Shown: positions 1-11,640, counted from the stretch's first letter. The stretch: 64,000 bases of DNA from Gnetum montanum (GCA_015680685.1 MNCI01025128.1:4422-68421); one strand, 5' to 3'. Made by a program: numbers and translations. Notes: a model not told the origin generated them from the sequence alone.

Positions 1-162
1 CAAATAACACTAGTGCACCCCAAGGAGAAACACTAGATTGAATAAGATCGTTGTCTAAAAGTTTTTGTACCCTTATTTTAAGCTTTGCCAATTCAACTAG
101 GGACATGCGATATGATGCTTTAGATATTGATTTTGTTTATGGTTTGAGAGTGATTTCTACCT

Positions 163-783
163 CTATTTTCTTTTTGGAGGTAACCTTGGTAGTTCCTTTG
201 TAAATACATTTGGAGATTCATTAATTATTAGAATATCAACTATATCATCCTCCTTATTTCTAGATTCGACAAAAACCATGAAACAGTTATGCTCTTTCCT
301 TATTATTTTCATGAAATTCTTTGAGAAAACCAAATCAACCTTAATGAATATTCCTTTAGCTACAAGCAAGACTTGTTGGTCATCTCCTAACTCTAGTTGT
401 ACAATCTTAGTTTTGTAGTAAAGAAACCCATTATCTCTACTTAACCAATCAACTCCTAAGATAATATCATATTGTCCCAATTCCATAATAAATAAATCTG
501 CATTCCATTCCTTATTCTGTAGTCTTAATAGAAACTTCCTACACACATATTCTACAATGTATACAGTGTGTCCCACAACTTGAACAAATAATGAAATTTC
601 TAGTCTTTCAAATGTCAAATTTAATCTTTCAATTATGTGACTATTAATAAATGAATGACTTGCTCTAGGATCAAAAAGAATAAGGACAGGTTGTGCATAG
701 AGCATACCTTCAATCTCAACCATAATGTTAAGTTGCTCCTTTATATCTCTCTTTGGAATAGCATAAATCTGGCCTTGATTCAT
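163..783 (-). pseudogene. Ty3/gypsy retropepsin (protease) remnant
   Basis: An open stretch of 206 codons encodes the aspartic protease of a Ty3/gypsy polyprotein, which would cut Gag-Pol in the virus-like particle. The active-site loop sits near residues 37-45 and reads FDPRASHSFI where the family has FDSGASHSFI, so the catalytic Asp is kept but Ser-Gly is replaced by Pro-Arg. The flap-side signature YDIILGVDWL near residue 106 is typical of this protease. It lies downstream of a gag remnant on the same strand. The frame is only a piece of gag-pol, and the RT expected next lies left of the window. The loop change and the decayed neighbours say it is dead. Confidence 0.75.
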
Positions 784-1800
784 AGGTCTTCTGCCTCTTC
801 CTTGATTATCACCAGTTCCTTAATTCTCTTGAGCCATCCTAATATTATTAGTAATTCCTCTATTTTCATGAACAACTCTAGGATTCAGAATCATAGGTTC
901 CATGCTCATGTTTTGCATAATACTCTCTTTATGAAGCAACTTTGGATAATGATTTTTAACATGACAAAATTTTTTGCAATAAAAGAAAACATTAGATCCT
1001 AGTGGAATCTTAAAATTAAATGGTTGAACTAGTTCATTAAATCATCTACTTTGCTCTTGGACTAGCCCATTAAATTCTCGAGGCTATTGCTGAATTGAAC
1101 CATTCAAATCTTTACACTATTTGAATTTTCCTTGATCAGTTCCAATCATAAATCCTTTATTTATTTTTCTTTGTCTTTGAGCTACATCCTTGATCTATTC
1201 CCTTTCATTAATAATGTCTCTAACATGTGCCTCCTCGTAATTATCTAAAGCTAATGTTGTAACTATGATTTTGATAGAGGGCCTTAACCCTTTTACAAAT
1301 TTCTCGATATGGATAATTTCATTTTGTGATACATAGGGAACATACTCACATACTTTAGTAAACCTTTTATTATACTCATAAATAGACATAGATCCTTGAG
1401 TAAGTCACTTAAACTCATTTTCTTTCTTCTCTAGGTAGGCTTTAGAGAGATACCTATTTTTAAATACTTTTTTGAATTGTTCCCATTCCATTTCCTCATC
1501 TTCCCAATATCTAACTCTTTACTCTACCTTCCACTATTGCTTAGCCGCACCTTCTAAGTAATGTAAGACTAAAGAGGTCTTTTCTAGAGTAGTAGAATTC
1601 AAACTATAAAAATGCTTTTTCTAATTCCTTCAATCATTTTATAGCAAAAGTGGGATTTTTAATGCTTGAAAAATTAGGTGGATTTAGCCTTATAAAACTA
1701 TGGATTAATCTCCTCTACTCTTGACCACTTCCTTCATCCCAAGAGTAGTCATTGTGATTGTTTGGATTTTGATTTTGAAGAAAGATTAACAGCTACTTAA
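784..1800 (-). pseudogene. Ty3/gypsy gag remnant
   Basis: Decayed capsid/nucleocapsid region of the same minus-strand element. The clearest part, 1195-1389, reads as a Retrotrans_gag-type segment (MSIYEYNKRFTKVCEYVP, then a FVKGLRPSIK motif), as in plant chromoviruses. Around 955-1005 a degenerate zinc knuckle can be read, with the first Cys lost (FFYCKK...CHVKNHYP). Several stops and frame breaks interrupt it. Gag would package the RNA; this copy cannot be translated as a whole. Confidence 0.6.
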
Positions 1801-1955
1801 ATACTTGATTTGGAGTTATGTGAAAGGTTTGAGAATTTTTTGGTGGGATATCATTAACTGATCTTGTCCCCCGCACTTTGAACTAAATAAAGTTTAGAAA
1901 ATATAAATCAAATAATTTATAAAAAAAATTCTATACTATCTAAGGAAAAATCCAT

Positions 1956-1967
1956 GCTTTGATACCA
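1956..1967 (-). other. Primer-binding site, tRNA-iMet type
   Basis: Read on the minus strand the bases are TGGTATCAAAGC, one transition away from TGGTATCAGAGC, the plant primer site complementary to the 3' end of initiator methionine tRNA. It lies directly upstream (minus sense) of the gag remnant, where a primer site should be. It fixes the inner edge of the element's 5' LTR at about position 1969. Confidence 0.7.
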
Positions 1968-1969
1968 AC

Positions 1970-2470
1970 ATTCTAACATCCTTATTAATTATAAAGACCC
2001 AAAAACCATATGAACCTTTCTTAAATGATTTTTTAGAAGTTCCCCACATGGATCTTGTCTTCCCTAGATGTTTCCCATTGAAATTTCCATGTTGGAACTT
2101 CACTGCATTGAATGAGATGTCTCCTGGTATTTCTAGATGTCTCCTTGTCAATTTTGGATGTTGTTGAGACATTTCACAAGGGTATGAGATGTCTCCCTTA
2201 AGGACAAGATGTCTCCCCATGCCTAAGATGTCTTCTTAGGGTCTAAGACACCTTGCACAAGACATCTTCTCATCTACAATATGTCTCTTTTGAGAAGACT
2301 ATAATTCGGCCAAGTTGTTTTCTTTGAACCTAAGACGTCTCCTATAAAACATCAAGTCTCTATCAATACATTTCATGGACTTCTAAGATATCTAGAGCTT
2401 GAAACCTACAAAAATAACTTGTATGAAAAAGCACAAGGGAATTGGAAGAGGTGTTCCTACACGACAAGGG
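1970..2470. repeat. AGATGTCT-rich block, probable LTR remnant
   Basis: About 500 bp in which AGATGTCT and its reverse complement AGACATCT recur many times at irregular spacing, often extended to GAGATGTCTCC. It abuts the tRNA-iMet type primer site on its left, as the 5' LTR of the minus-strand element should. A similar block lies at 5540-6120, and the two end alike (AGAGGTGTTCCTACAC against AGAGATGTCCCTACAC). LTR ends could not be fixed because no clean TG...CA pair or target duplication was found. Confidence 0.5.
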
Positions 2471-3320
2471 CTCCAATAGTGTTAACTACTTCTTCCCCTA
2501 GAAAGCTAGATGAGAAAGGTGAGGCAAGGCTTACTAGGGCATTTAGAAATGTTGTTAGACCTCCGTACTTTGAGTTGAAGACTTTCAATAGGGTAGATGA
2601 CATTAATGCTTTTTTAAGTTGGCTAAAGGTACTTGACAAGTGATTTGAGTTGGAAGAGGTACCAAATCACTTGAGGGCACCTATTATTGAATCTAGATTA
2701 AAAGGTATGACTTCTAATTAGTGGGAAAGGGAGTCATAGGGTTATGAAAGATAAATTGGTCAATTCTTTAGACATTGGAATATCATGAAATATAGGTTAC
2801 AAAGGAAATTTGAATAGTCTTGTTAGAGGCAAGAGACCATTATGAAGTTGAAATTTCTAAGGCAAGGTGATAAGGCTGTCAAAGAATTCTACATCAAATT
2901 TTGTGATCTATTTCATCAAGCTAAACTGAATTGGGAGGGGTATGAATAGGCTTTAATATTTTTAGGAGGTATCAAAATGATGTATTAGTAGGAGTTGTCT
3001 TTTTATGAGTCACAAAATCTTAATGAGGCTTATCATTTTACACTTAAAGCTAAAAATAAATTAAGTGGATTCAGAAATAAGTGCAAACAAACTTCCAAGG
3101 AAAACGACAAGGGATCCAAATCTCAAAAGGAATCCAAGTCCAAATGTGAAGACAAGGATGTCATCCATGACAAGAAGATAAAGAAAAGAGATAAGAAGGG
3201 TAAAGCTAAGAATGATCAAGGTAAGGGAGGTAAGAGTTAAGGTAGCAGCTCATCCAAGATTCAATGCTTCAAGTGTGGAGAATAGAAACATAAGCAATGG
3301 GAATGTGCACTTTACAAGGT
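2470..3320 (+). pseudogene. gag with zinc knuckle, decayed
   Basis: The capsid part starts near 2470 and contains the segment PPYFELKTFNRVDDINAFLSWL, and a Lys-rich linker at 2995-3240 leads into a CCHC knuckle at 3259-3312. The knuckle reads CFKCGE, a stop, then KHKQWEC, so it keeps the C-x2-C-x4-H-x4-C spacing with a stop where Gln is usual. Several TAG/TGA codons break the frame between 2641 and 2995. Confidence 0.6.
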
Positions 3321-3429
3321 AGCCAAGGCCAAAGATGTGTAAACCATGGAAGTGAAGGAGACATCAAGCCAAGGTCTTTAGAAAGGTAATCCTAATGTTC
3401 CCAAAATTGAGGATGTTTCTAAATTGAAT

Positions 3430-3770
3430 TCTTGTGCATTCATGGGGAATGTGATTAGAGGAGATTATCCTAATAGAAAACTATTGTTTCATATTAGGGC
3501 TAGATGTTTTCCTAGTGGGGAATGGATTCATGTTTTAATTAATGGAGGGCCTAAAGAAAATGATATTTCTTCTAGGAAAATTTACTAGATTAGGATTAGT
3601 AACTAATCCTCATCCAAGATCCTATAAAATGCATTGGTTGTCTATAGATTTTTCTCAAGATATGAGGGAACAATGTACCTTGAGATTTAAAATTAGAGGT
3701 TTTCATGATGCAGTGAAATGTGATGTACTTTCAATATATTGTGTTGATGTAATTCTTAGTAGACCTTGAA
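3430..3770 (+). pseudogene. Retropepsin remnant with lost catalytic Asp
   Basis: Near 3530-3575 the translation reads WIHVLINGG, corresponding to the family's VLIDGGASHNFIS loop. The catalytic Asp is Asn here (AAT for GAT) and the bases that follow are frameshifted. The rest of the region carries stops. It is called from its place between the zinc knuckle and the RNase H plus the short loop motif, so confidence is modest. Confidence 0.45.
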
Positions 3771-3925
3771 ATTTTAACAATGGTGCTCAATTTGATGGAG
3801 CAAGAAATGTGTGAAGTGTAGTTGGACCTAATAGTAGCCATGAGTTGATTCCCATGATGGCTGAACAAGTGAGATAGCATAAATCACTTAATGTTTTCTT
3901 AATCCTTCTAAGAGAGATAGAATAT

Positions 3926-3926
3926 N
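3926..3926. other. Single N: assembly gap or masked base
   Basis: A single undetermined base falls between protease-side sequence and the RNase H motif FTLMIDHKVLQF. A reverse transcriptase of roughly 1 kb would be expected in between. The N may therefore mark a collapsed gap rather than one unknown base. Confidence 0.6.
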
Positions 3927-3959
3927 ATCTTCAAAAAATCAAGCATTGAAGACATTACT

Positions 3960-4150
3960 TATTCCCCAAGGAGTTCACTTTAATGATAGACCACAAAGTA
4001 CTTCAATTTCATCTCTCACCAAAGAAGTTTAGTGGAAAACACATGAAATGGTTTGCACAATTATAAGAGTTTGATATTATGTTGAAGTAGAAGAGTGGGA
4101 AAGCCAATGTGGTGGCTAATGCATTATCGAGGGTGCATGTGATCAATTTC
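3960..4150 (+). pseudogene. RNase H remnant of the gypsy element
   Basis: The translation keeps the end of the plant Ty3/gypsy RNase H: FTLMIDHKVLQFHLSPKK near 3975, then a segment ending KANVVANALSRV near 4130, equivalent to the usual ...NVVADALSR. Two stops interrupt it. The domain removes RNA from the RNA-DNA hybrid during reverse transcription. Confidence 0.6.
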
Positions 4151-4329
4151 AGCATACCTCATGTGGAAGGTATGAATGATTTTGCTTATTTGTATGGACA
4201 TGATGATGATTTTGGGTAGGTTTGGAGGAGTCTTTAAGAGTCATTTATGAGCAGGATATACTAGTAGAAGAATTATGATATTCAAGATGAACTTTTATTT
4301 AATAATGGAAAGGTATGTGTTCCTAATTA

Positions 4330-5238
4330 TGATTTTAGGAAAAATATTTCATTTGAAAAGCATTATAGTGGCATGGTAGGTCACATGAGTATGGATAAAA
4401 TATTTGAACTTGTTGGTAGGTACTATTTTTGACCTAGTATGCAATAAAAGATTCAAAATTTGTGAAGGAGTGCTTGACATGTCAGAAGTTCAAAGGAGGT
4501 AAAGGTATGGATGGACACTATATTCCTTTGTTAATTCTCAAAGGTTCATGGGAAAGTGTGTCTATGAACTTTAAGAGTGGTATTCCAAAGACCAAGAGTA
4601 GAAACAATGCAACTTTTGTTATTATGGATAGTTTCTCCAAGATGACACCTTTTATTTTGTGCAAGGTAAGTGATGCTTTTCATGTTGCAAATTTGATTTT
4701 CTAGCATGTTGTGAAGTTGCGTGATATTCCTTTGAATATTGTTAGTGACAAAGACTCAAAATTCACATGTCACATTTGAAGATCCCTTTGGAAAATTTTA
4801 GGGATAAAGTTAATTTTTTCTTGTGCATATCATCCATGATCTGATGGCCAAATGGAGGTGGTGAATAAATCCTTTCTAAACATATTGAGATGTTTATGTG
4901 ATGGATAACGAAATAGGTGGAAAAACTTGTTGTGTCATGTTGTGTTTTCCTACAATAATGCTTTTCATTTTGCTATTGGCAAAAGCCTATGTGAGATGAA
5001 CTATGGGTTTTGTCCAAAGATGGTGGATACTTTGAAGAGCTTTGCTGGTGAAGCTCAACTTTATGCTAATTTTATTTAATATATGAGGGATTTCCATGCA
5101 CAAGTAACATCAACTCTTGAAAATAAGGCTGAAGAGAAAGTCCTCAAGAGGAATGAGGATAAAAGGAAGCATAAATTTGCTACATGTGACTTGGTTTACT
5201 CCAATATTAAATTACCTTCCAATAGTAAATTGAGATAA
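4330..5238 (+). pseudogene. Integrase remnant of the gypsy element
   Basis: The zinc-binding head can be read from 4360 (H-S/M-x2-K-I...C-x2-C, with CLTCQKFKGG at 4475). The core follows in more than one frame: a first-Asp region FVIMDSFSKM near 4617, a DKDSKFTCH segment near 4750, and AYHP-stop-SDGQMEVVNKSF near 4830 holding the catalytic Glu. A C-terminal DLVYSNIKLPSN segment ends near 5225. It is clearly an integrase and clearly dead. Confidence 0.7.
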
Positions 5239-5539
5239 TTTGAGAAGATAAATAATATGATAAAAAATAAGAAAACTAGCTTATCTTCAATTATTAAAAT
5301 AAGATTACAGCAGGGTTTCAAAACCCTCAAAACATCCAAACCTCTCAAAACACTCAAATAATGCAGTAGAACATGAGGCTCTACAACCCATACAATTATT
5401 ATTCTTAATGCAAGACGCAACCAATAGAGAATATTTTGCACAACCTAAGATTGAGATCTCAATTCATAAGACACAAGAGATACTAGGCTAATACTCACTC
5501 AGTTGACCAAGAGATATAAACACACTCATATACTTTTCA
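5239..5539. other. Unassigned AT-rich stretch
   Basis: No gene seen. It begins where the integrase resemblance ends and includes a small palindrome around GGGTTTCAAAACCC (about 5313). It may be the end of the LTR that continues into the AGATGTCT-rich block, but it has no match in the block at 1970. Confidence 0.4.
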
Positions 5540-6120
5540 CATGTGCTCTCTTGACACCTCCGTCACATCTCTCCAAGGTATAATCATGAAAATAAACCCA
5601 TATTTATTAACTAACCAACAAAAAATCCAAACTTTCCTCAAGCTCAAATTCAAGATCATGTACTATTTCTATCTTTTTCTCCCATGTTTTAACTATTGCC
5701 AAACTTGGAATAGTAATTTTGGAAGTTTCATGCTTATGCAGGTCATCTTTGGCCTTTTTGAGATGTCTTACTATCAAATTGGAAGTACAAGAAAGATGTC
5801 TTCAAAACTGCTAAGATGTCTCAACCACTCTAGAGACATCTCACCTTTTTGTGAGACATCTTAAACACATATGAAACATCTTAGATACTTTCAAGATGTC
5901 TTGTTTGAGACTTTGTTTGCACTCTACCAAGATGTCTCCCTTGACTCTGGGATGTTTCCTACAAGGTTTTCACTTGACCTAGATGTCTCTTATCTTCTAA
6001 GACATTTCTCTTAAGATTCCAAGTCTTAGACAAGATGTCTCCATTGAGCCCAAAATCTATAGGAACATACATGTAGGAAAGAGAACAAGGGGCTTAGAAG
6101 AGATGTCCCTACACCATGTT
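5540..6120. repeat. Second AGATGTCT-rich block, probable LTR remnant
   Basis: A dense run of AGATGTCT and AGACATCT copies from about 5757 to 6110. It ends with AGAGATGTCCCTACAC, matching the end of the block at 1970-2470, so the two are diverged direct copies. No TG...CA boundary or target duplication could be confirmed. From 6120 to 6338 follows the split edge of a LINE into which E1 inserted. Confidence 0.5.
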
Positions 6121-6338
6121 GTATGGGATCTTTCTCTAGAAAATAAATACTAAAAATAGATTAAAATAGTCAAAATATTTTCTACTTGATGAGTTTAAAG
6201 TGAATAAATAAACATTAGCAACTAGAATTATAGATGAATATAATGATGCCTTAAATGGAATTCAAACTAAAAATATCTTTCTTATACATCTTTATTTGAT
6301 AATACTTTGACCACCTCTCAATTTATTGACTTGTACAT

Positions 6339-7188
6339 TGATGAATCATTTAACTAGCTATGTCTATGTGGCCCCATTGATGTAGCCCCATCGATGCATG
6401 GCTTGATGTGTCAACACATAAGTGTCTTGTCTAGCCTATATAAATGCATGTACCCACCACATTTATGACACATTAAGTCAATAGCATAGCCAAGGTCTTG
6501 CAATTTTCCTACCCTAAAGTTAGAATATTTTCTAAGTGCTCGTAGTAGAACATCAAGAATTGTACGAATACTTATTTGAGAATCAATGTACTTGGATACT
6601 TTGGTTCGATAGTAATAAAGATGAGATTCTTGGAACTCCTTGTAGCACTTAGAATAGTTTAATGTTTATTTATATGCACATTATTATTCATGCACTTTAT
6701 ATTCATGTATTTATTTAACTAATACACTTAATAACAACACATAAGTACAACCACTTTGAACATACCAAGTAATGCTTTGTAATCCTAGTAGCGGGTACTT
6801 GGTACACCTAGCAATAGACACTTGGTAACTTAGTAGTGTTAAGATGAGTTTAGGATGCAAACGGAAAGTGGGACTGGATGCTTATGTTTGGCTAGTTAGA
6901 TTAAGACTCATTAGATAGTTAAATAGTTAATTTTCAATTAATTATCTTTATTCCATACTGAGATTAAATAAAATAAAATATAAAATATAAACAAATACCA
7001 TGTGCCTTGGCTTACGCTTGACCATATAAAAGAGCAAGCACAAGTGAAGCCGAGAAGACAATGATCATAACTCTCATGACACTATGTCTATTTGAACTCT
7101 TAGGGGAAAGTCCATGGAGTTTGACTAGATCATTGGTGAATGCTTTTGATTTGTATGGTTGAGCGAAGAAAGTACTTACTGCTCATCA
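6339..7188 (+). repeat. E1 5' LTR (850 bp)
   Basis: Begins TGATGAATCA and ends GCTCATCA, so the ends are TGATGA/TCATCA inverted repeats. U3 has repeated CGATG/CCCCAT units at 6370-6410, then a TATA box TATATAAA at 6437-6444. A poly(A) signal AATAAA lies at 6614-6619. These landmarks recur in every LTR of the family in this window. It drives the element's transcription. Confidence 0.9.
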
Positions 7189-7189
7189 T

Positions 7190-7207
7190 TGGCACCATTT
7201 TTGGGGA
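7190..7207 (+). other. E1 primer-binding site, tRNA-Asp type
   Basis: TGGCACCATTTTTGGGGA starts one base after the LTR. The plant tRNA-Asp-complementary site used by Athila and Tat elements is TGGCGCCGTTGCCGGGGA; each difference is a C-to-T or G-to-A change. The same site follows the LTRs of E2, E3 and E4. Confidence 0.8.
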
Positions 7208-7339
7208 TTTAGTCTAGCTAAGTGCAATACATAGGAAGGATAGTGAAATATTATAAAGATGTTGTAGAGAATATCCAACGCCAAATAATTAAGAAAACAA
7301 AAGATAAAAAGCACACTATTAATTAGCAATAACTAATAT

Positions 7340-9430
7340 GGCTTCTTCTCATAGGGAAGAATCTCCACCACCATTCACAAGAAGATCCAATCAAAGGTAG
7401 GGAGGTTAAAAGACATAGGTTCCCCAATAATGTTGAGTTGTGTATGTTCATCTAGATCCTTACACTTCAAATTTTAGCTTCATCTTACATGAGGACAAGC
7501 AACTGCGATGGAGAGATATGGAAGGCAACATTGTGTTGCCTCCAAACTGATCTGTTCCTGTAATGTTACTAAACAATATAATTAGGTTGGGCATCATTGG
7601 GCTTAACGTAAAGTACGAGGCCCAATATCACCTCTATCGAGATTATCATCCTACTAAGGCCTAATGGAAGAAAGATCAACAGATGGAAGCTTGATATGAG
7701 GCTTCCAAGGACAAAAGGTTTTTTACCCACTTGTTCTTGGAACCACATAGAGAAGGTATGAACTTATTTTTAAACTAGTTCCACTACACATATTCTTCCC
7801 CTTTCTTTGATGGGGATATCCTTACCAAAAGATTGTAGTCAATTGTATATAATTAGAGTGGGAAAAAGAATGGCTGTGAGAATGAGGGGGCCTTAAAAGA
7901 TAACACCTATAGTCATTTATCTAGAGGCAAGGATAATGAGAAGCACCAAGAGAAAGATAAACATGGTGATTAGGTAGGGATCAAAGAAGAGAAGATAGTA
8001 GGGATCATTTTGATGCTTATTCTCCTCCCTCTTTGCCTTCATCATCTTCCTCCTTGAACTTTGATAGGAGAAGTAGAGGTAGAGATTGTGATGGAGATGA
8101 ATAGTAGGATGGGAGGATCGTAGCTCCAGTTGGAACAACAAAGAGTAGGGGCATAAACAATAGTAAGGGGAAGAGCATCACAGAGAAAGAAGACACATTA
8201 GAACTCATCTTAGACATGATGGCCATGAAAAGGGTCACTGAGACCATTATGACTATGATAAGACTCTACTTGCTACAAGAAACATGTTGAATATTTTAGA
8301 GGCTATTAGAATTCCTACCAAGCACTTGAAGGATAGCTGCATCAAATGGCTAGATATGAACAATATTTCCAAATTTGAGGGGGGATATAACTTAGATCTG
8401 CAAAACCAATTGTAAGCCTTCCATGATGCTTGTGCCTTACAAAATGTTGAAAATGAATGACAAAAGCTAAAATTGTTCCCAAGGACACTCATACAAGAAG
8501 TAAAAATCTAGCACTGGTCCTTGGAACTAGAATTTATTCAATGATGGAGTACAATGCTGGAGTTATTCAATGACAAATATCAAACATACTCAAAAATGTC
8601 AAATTAGTGGAGGCAAATCCAAGGCTAGATAAAAAGCACTCATGAGTCCTTGGATGTAGCCCTAGGTAGGTACTGCTTCCTATTGCATTGATGGCTAGGC
8701 CATGTGATCTATGCTCAAGGGAGACTTTTTGAGCTAAGGGTCCATTAGATCCAAAGGCTCATAGAACATGTGGTCAAAGAGGAATGAGAGTTAAAGAAAT
8801 AAAAAAGTGTAGAGGTGTACAATAGAGACCCCTCCATTCACAAGAGGAAGGTTCATTTCTATGAGTATGAGGAGGAAGCACTACCTGATGAAGTGGTGCA
8901 GAGGAAAACCTTGTTGATAAAGAAATTCATTACTGAAATAATGGCTAAGGTAGATAAGATGTGCGACTCCTTGGATAAGAAGTTCCAAACTGCTCTAAGG
9001 ATTATAGAGGAACTTAGATACCAAGCAAGTAGTGATCATGAATGAAGGAAGAAAAATGAACAAGGATATCATGAGGAAAAGGGTAAAGCTACAGTAGTAG
9101 AGCAAGTTGTAATTTCAAAGATTGATTTTGCTGGATGTAACATTTATCAATACGACATCCTAAGGGTTGTTGTTTGATGTTGTCACATCTATAAGAATTT
9201 AGGGTGTATGCTTTGAATCTCAGATTGAAAAAATGACAAGCACCCAAGAGGTTTCCTTATCCATAAGGAAACTATTTCCAAAAATTCCACCAACAAGCAT
9301 ACTATGCGAGTGAAGTATTGCCTCAATCTCAAGAGTAGTACTAATAGTGGCAACACCCATAGACGTGGGGGATGCCACCTCCAAGGTAGTAATATCCTTA
9401 TTGCAAGTTAGATTCCCAACCATCTTCCCA
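7340..9430 (+). pseudogene. E1 gag, decayed
   Basis: Homologous along its length to the gag regions of E2, E3 and E4. Landmarks: an N-terminal segment near 7340-7760, a Ser-rich then Asp/Arg-rich linker near 8020-8190, a capsid-like segment near 8340-8760, and a C-terminal segment with VYNRDPSIHKRKVHFYEYEEE (8815-8880) and DKMCDSLDKKFQTALRI (8958-9005). A Cys-poor C-x2-C-like region follows near 9130. Many TAG and TGA codons break it. Gag would form the particle and bind RNA. Confidence 0.7.
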
Positions 9431-9439
9431 AGAAAAGAT

Positions 9440-9885
9440 CTGATCCTAGGAGTCCTCTAATTTACTTGCAAATCACAAAAAATAAACTATGCAAGGCTCC
9501 TTTGGATTCAAGTTTTGGAGTTATCTTAATTTCACACAAGATGTACAAAGCTTAGAACTTTCCTTCCTTGAAAAAGAGCAATACTATATTAGAGCTAGCA
9601 AACCAATCCATCAATATTTCTTTGGGATTGGTGAAGGACATCATGACCATCATTTTTGGATGGTCTTATCCTATCAATTTTCTTATGATCCATGTGGAGA
9701 ACTATAAAGGGGACTTCCCTATCATCATGGGAAGAACATGGTTGAGCACCATTGATGCAAGGTTAGGGATTCAAGAATTTTCTTTGAAGATTTTCAAGAA
9801 AAATGAATTCAGAAAGATAGAGAAGAAGAGAGTTTCATGCATAATGTACAATGACACAAGATGTCATTGTGTGCAGAGACTATGA
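9440..9885 (+). pseudogene. E1 protease, decayed
   Basis: The active-site region near 9490-9530 reads LDSSFGVI where LDSGASVN-like sequence is expected, so Asp is kept but the Gly codon is AGT. Then ELANQSINISLG, and further on GWSYPINFLMIHVENYKGDF and IIMGRTWLSTIDA, the retropepsin's C-terminal hydrophobic strand. E2 (47787-48332, -) has the same blocks. A 105-codon open stretch covers the second half. Confidence 0.7.
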
Positions 9886-10399
9886 ATCATTAAAGGCATA
9901 TCACTTTATGCATGTAATCAATGTGCAGAGACAATAAAAATTCCAAGATGCATGTACACAACAACCACTAAATAAGAGAATACCTAGTGTCTAATAACAT
10001 ATATGAGGCTAGATTAATAATGTGCATAAAACCAGCTAAGAGCCTCACTAGCTCTTATGTTAAAACCATGGAAAAATTGGAGTAGCTCCATCATTGTTTC
10101 TTTGATGCACAAAGTAAGATAGATTGGGGAGAGCTAAAGATCCTTGAGAATTTCAAACAAGAGCCCCTTGAGTTAAAGGCTCTACCAGCAAAAATGGAAT
10201 ATGCATTTCTCAAAAATGGGAATCTAGTAATTATTAATGTCACACTTACTTCAAAATAAAAATATAAATTGTTGGAAGTTGTGAAAAAATGGCCAACAAC
10301 CTTCACCTGGTCATATCATGAGTTGACAAGGATTGATCCTAGAATATGCCAGTACAGAATCTACATAGACTCCTCCATTTAGCTAAAAAGACAACCTTA

Positions 10400-10960
10400 A
10401 AGACACTTGAACCCAAAACTTAAGCAGATCATCAAGGAGAAGATTGAACAACTCCTTAAATTAGGGTTCATCTACCTAATTGCAGATAGTAAGTGGGTTA
10501 GCCCACTTGTTAATCTACCAAATAAGGAAGGAAAGTTGAGAGTCTGTATAGACTCTTAACTGTTGAATATGAAAACCTACAAAGACCATTTTCCATTGTC
10601 ATTTGTGGATCAAGTGTTAGATATCATTGTAGGGCATTGTTACTATACCTTTCTAGATGAATATAGTGATTATAACCAAATCTAGATAGCACTAGAGGAC
10701 CAGGACAAGATAACATTCACAAGTCCTTGGGGAAATTTTGCATACAAAAAGATGCTCTTTGGCCTGTGCAATGATCTTGCCACATTCCAACAGTTGGTCC
10801 TAAGCATCTTCCAACAACAGATTAGTAGCAGGGTAGAAATTTTCATGGATGACTTCTCTACCTCTGAGGCTACCTTTAAGCAAGCCTTGGACCATCTTGA
10901 GAAATTTCTTTAATAATGTGTGGAGATAAATCTAAGGCTCAATTGGTAGAAGAACCACCT
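10400..10960 (+). pseudogene. E1 reverse transcriptase, decayed
   Basis: Copies the element RNA into DNA. Fingers motifs run from KLGFIY near 10470 through KLRVCIDS and DHFPLPFVDQVLD (about 10590) to a YTFLDEYSDYNQ block. The catalytic box is FMDD at 10842-10853 (YMDD-like, Phe at the first place, as also in E2). Single stops stand where Gln, Arg or Trp are usual. About 180 residues of the palm can be followed. Confidence 0.8.
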
Positions 10961-11159
10961 AATGGTCCAAGAGGGCATTATTTTTTGGCAACCAATTTCA
11001 AATAAAGGGATTGAGGTAGAGCTACAAAAAGTAAGGATCATCCAAGAAATAACTAGGCAACCAGAAATAGTAAAAGATGTGAGGTCATTAGTTGGCCACA
11101 GTGGTTACTATAATGCTTCATTGAAAACTTCTCAAAGATTACCACATAATTAGTGGAGC

Positions 11160-11640
11160 TTACAAAGAAAGATGCATCGTTTGTTTGGACTAGGAAATGT
11201 GAGCATGCATTCTAGCAATTAAAGCAAAAACTTGTGAAAACTCCAATCCTACAAGCACTAGATTGATCTAAGCCATTCCACATCATGAAGGATGCATCAA
11301 ATTATGCTTTGGGAGCCATGCTTACATAGATGAATGATTAGAAACATCCATGCTACATCCACTGTGAAAGCAAGAGCATTATGGATGCACAACTAAACTA
11401 CACCACCACTGAAAAAGAGCTCATGGTAGTGGTGTATACCTTAGATAAATTCAAGCACTATGTGTTTGAATACCATATTTTTGTGCATACTAACCACAAT
11501 GTCATCAAATTCCTAATGAATAAGCCAATGGTAAGCCCCCATGTCATATGGTGGCTAGTGATCCTTCAAGAGTTTGACTTAACAATGATTGACTAGAAGG
11601 AGACTAAGAATGTGGTTCCTGATCACTTATCTTGATTAAG
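11160..11640 (+). pseudogene. E1 RNase H, decayed
   Basis: Begins after the thumb with TKKDASFVWT-like sequence near 11165. The open part at 11381-11596 reads YTTTEKELMVVVYTLDKFKHYV then FVHTNHNVIKFLMNKPMVSP, the standard RT-linked RNase H blocks with the usual Asp in TDH changed to Asn. The end NVVPDHLS is visible at 11610. E2 carries the same region at 46132-46395. Confidence 0.75.

Larger units (their letters stand above)
2470..5238 (+). mobile_element. Decayed Ty3/gypsy element (chromovirus type), internal region
   Basis: Plus-strand gag, zinc knuckle, protease, RNase H and integrase remnants follow in the Ty3/gypsy order, all with stops and frameshifts. The reverse transcriptase that should lie between protease and RNase H is missing, exactly where the assembly carries an N (3926). 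No PBS or LTR pair could be tied to it. After the integrase C-terminus the coding resemblance stops near 5238. The orientation is opposite to the element at 1-1967, so it is a separate insertion. Confidence 0.65.

Noticed and set aside
1-6338. One intact element with LTRs at 1970-2470 and 5540-6120
   Set aside because: The coding parts inside and to the left run in opposite directions, no primer site follows 2470, and no shared target duplication was found.
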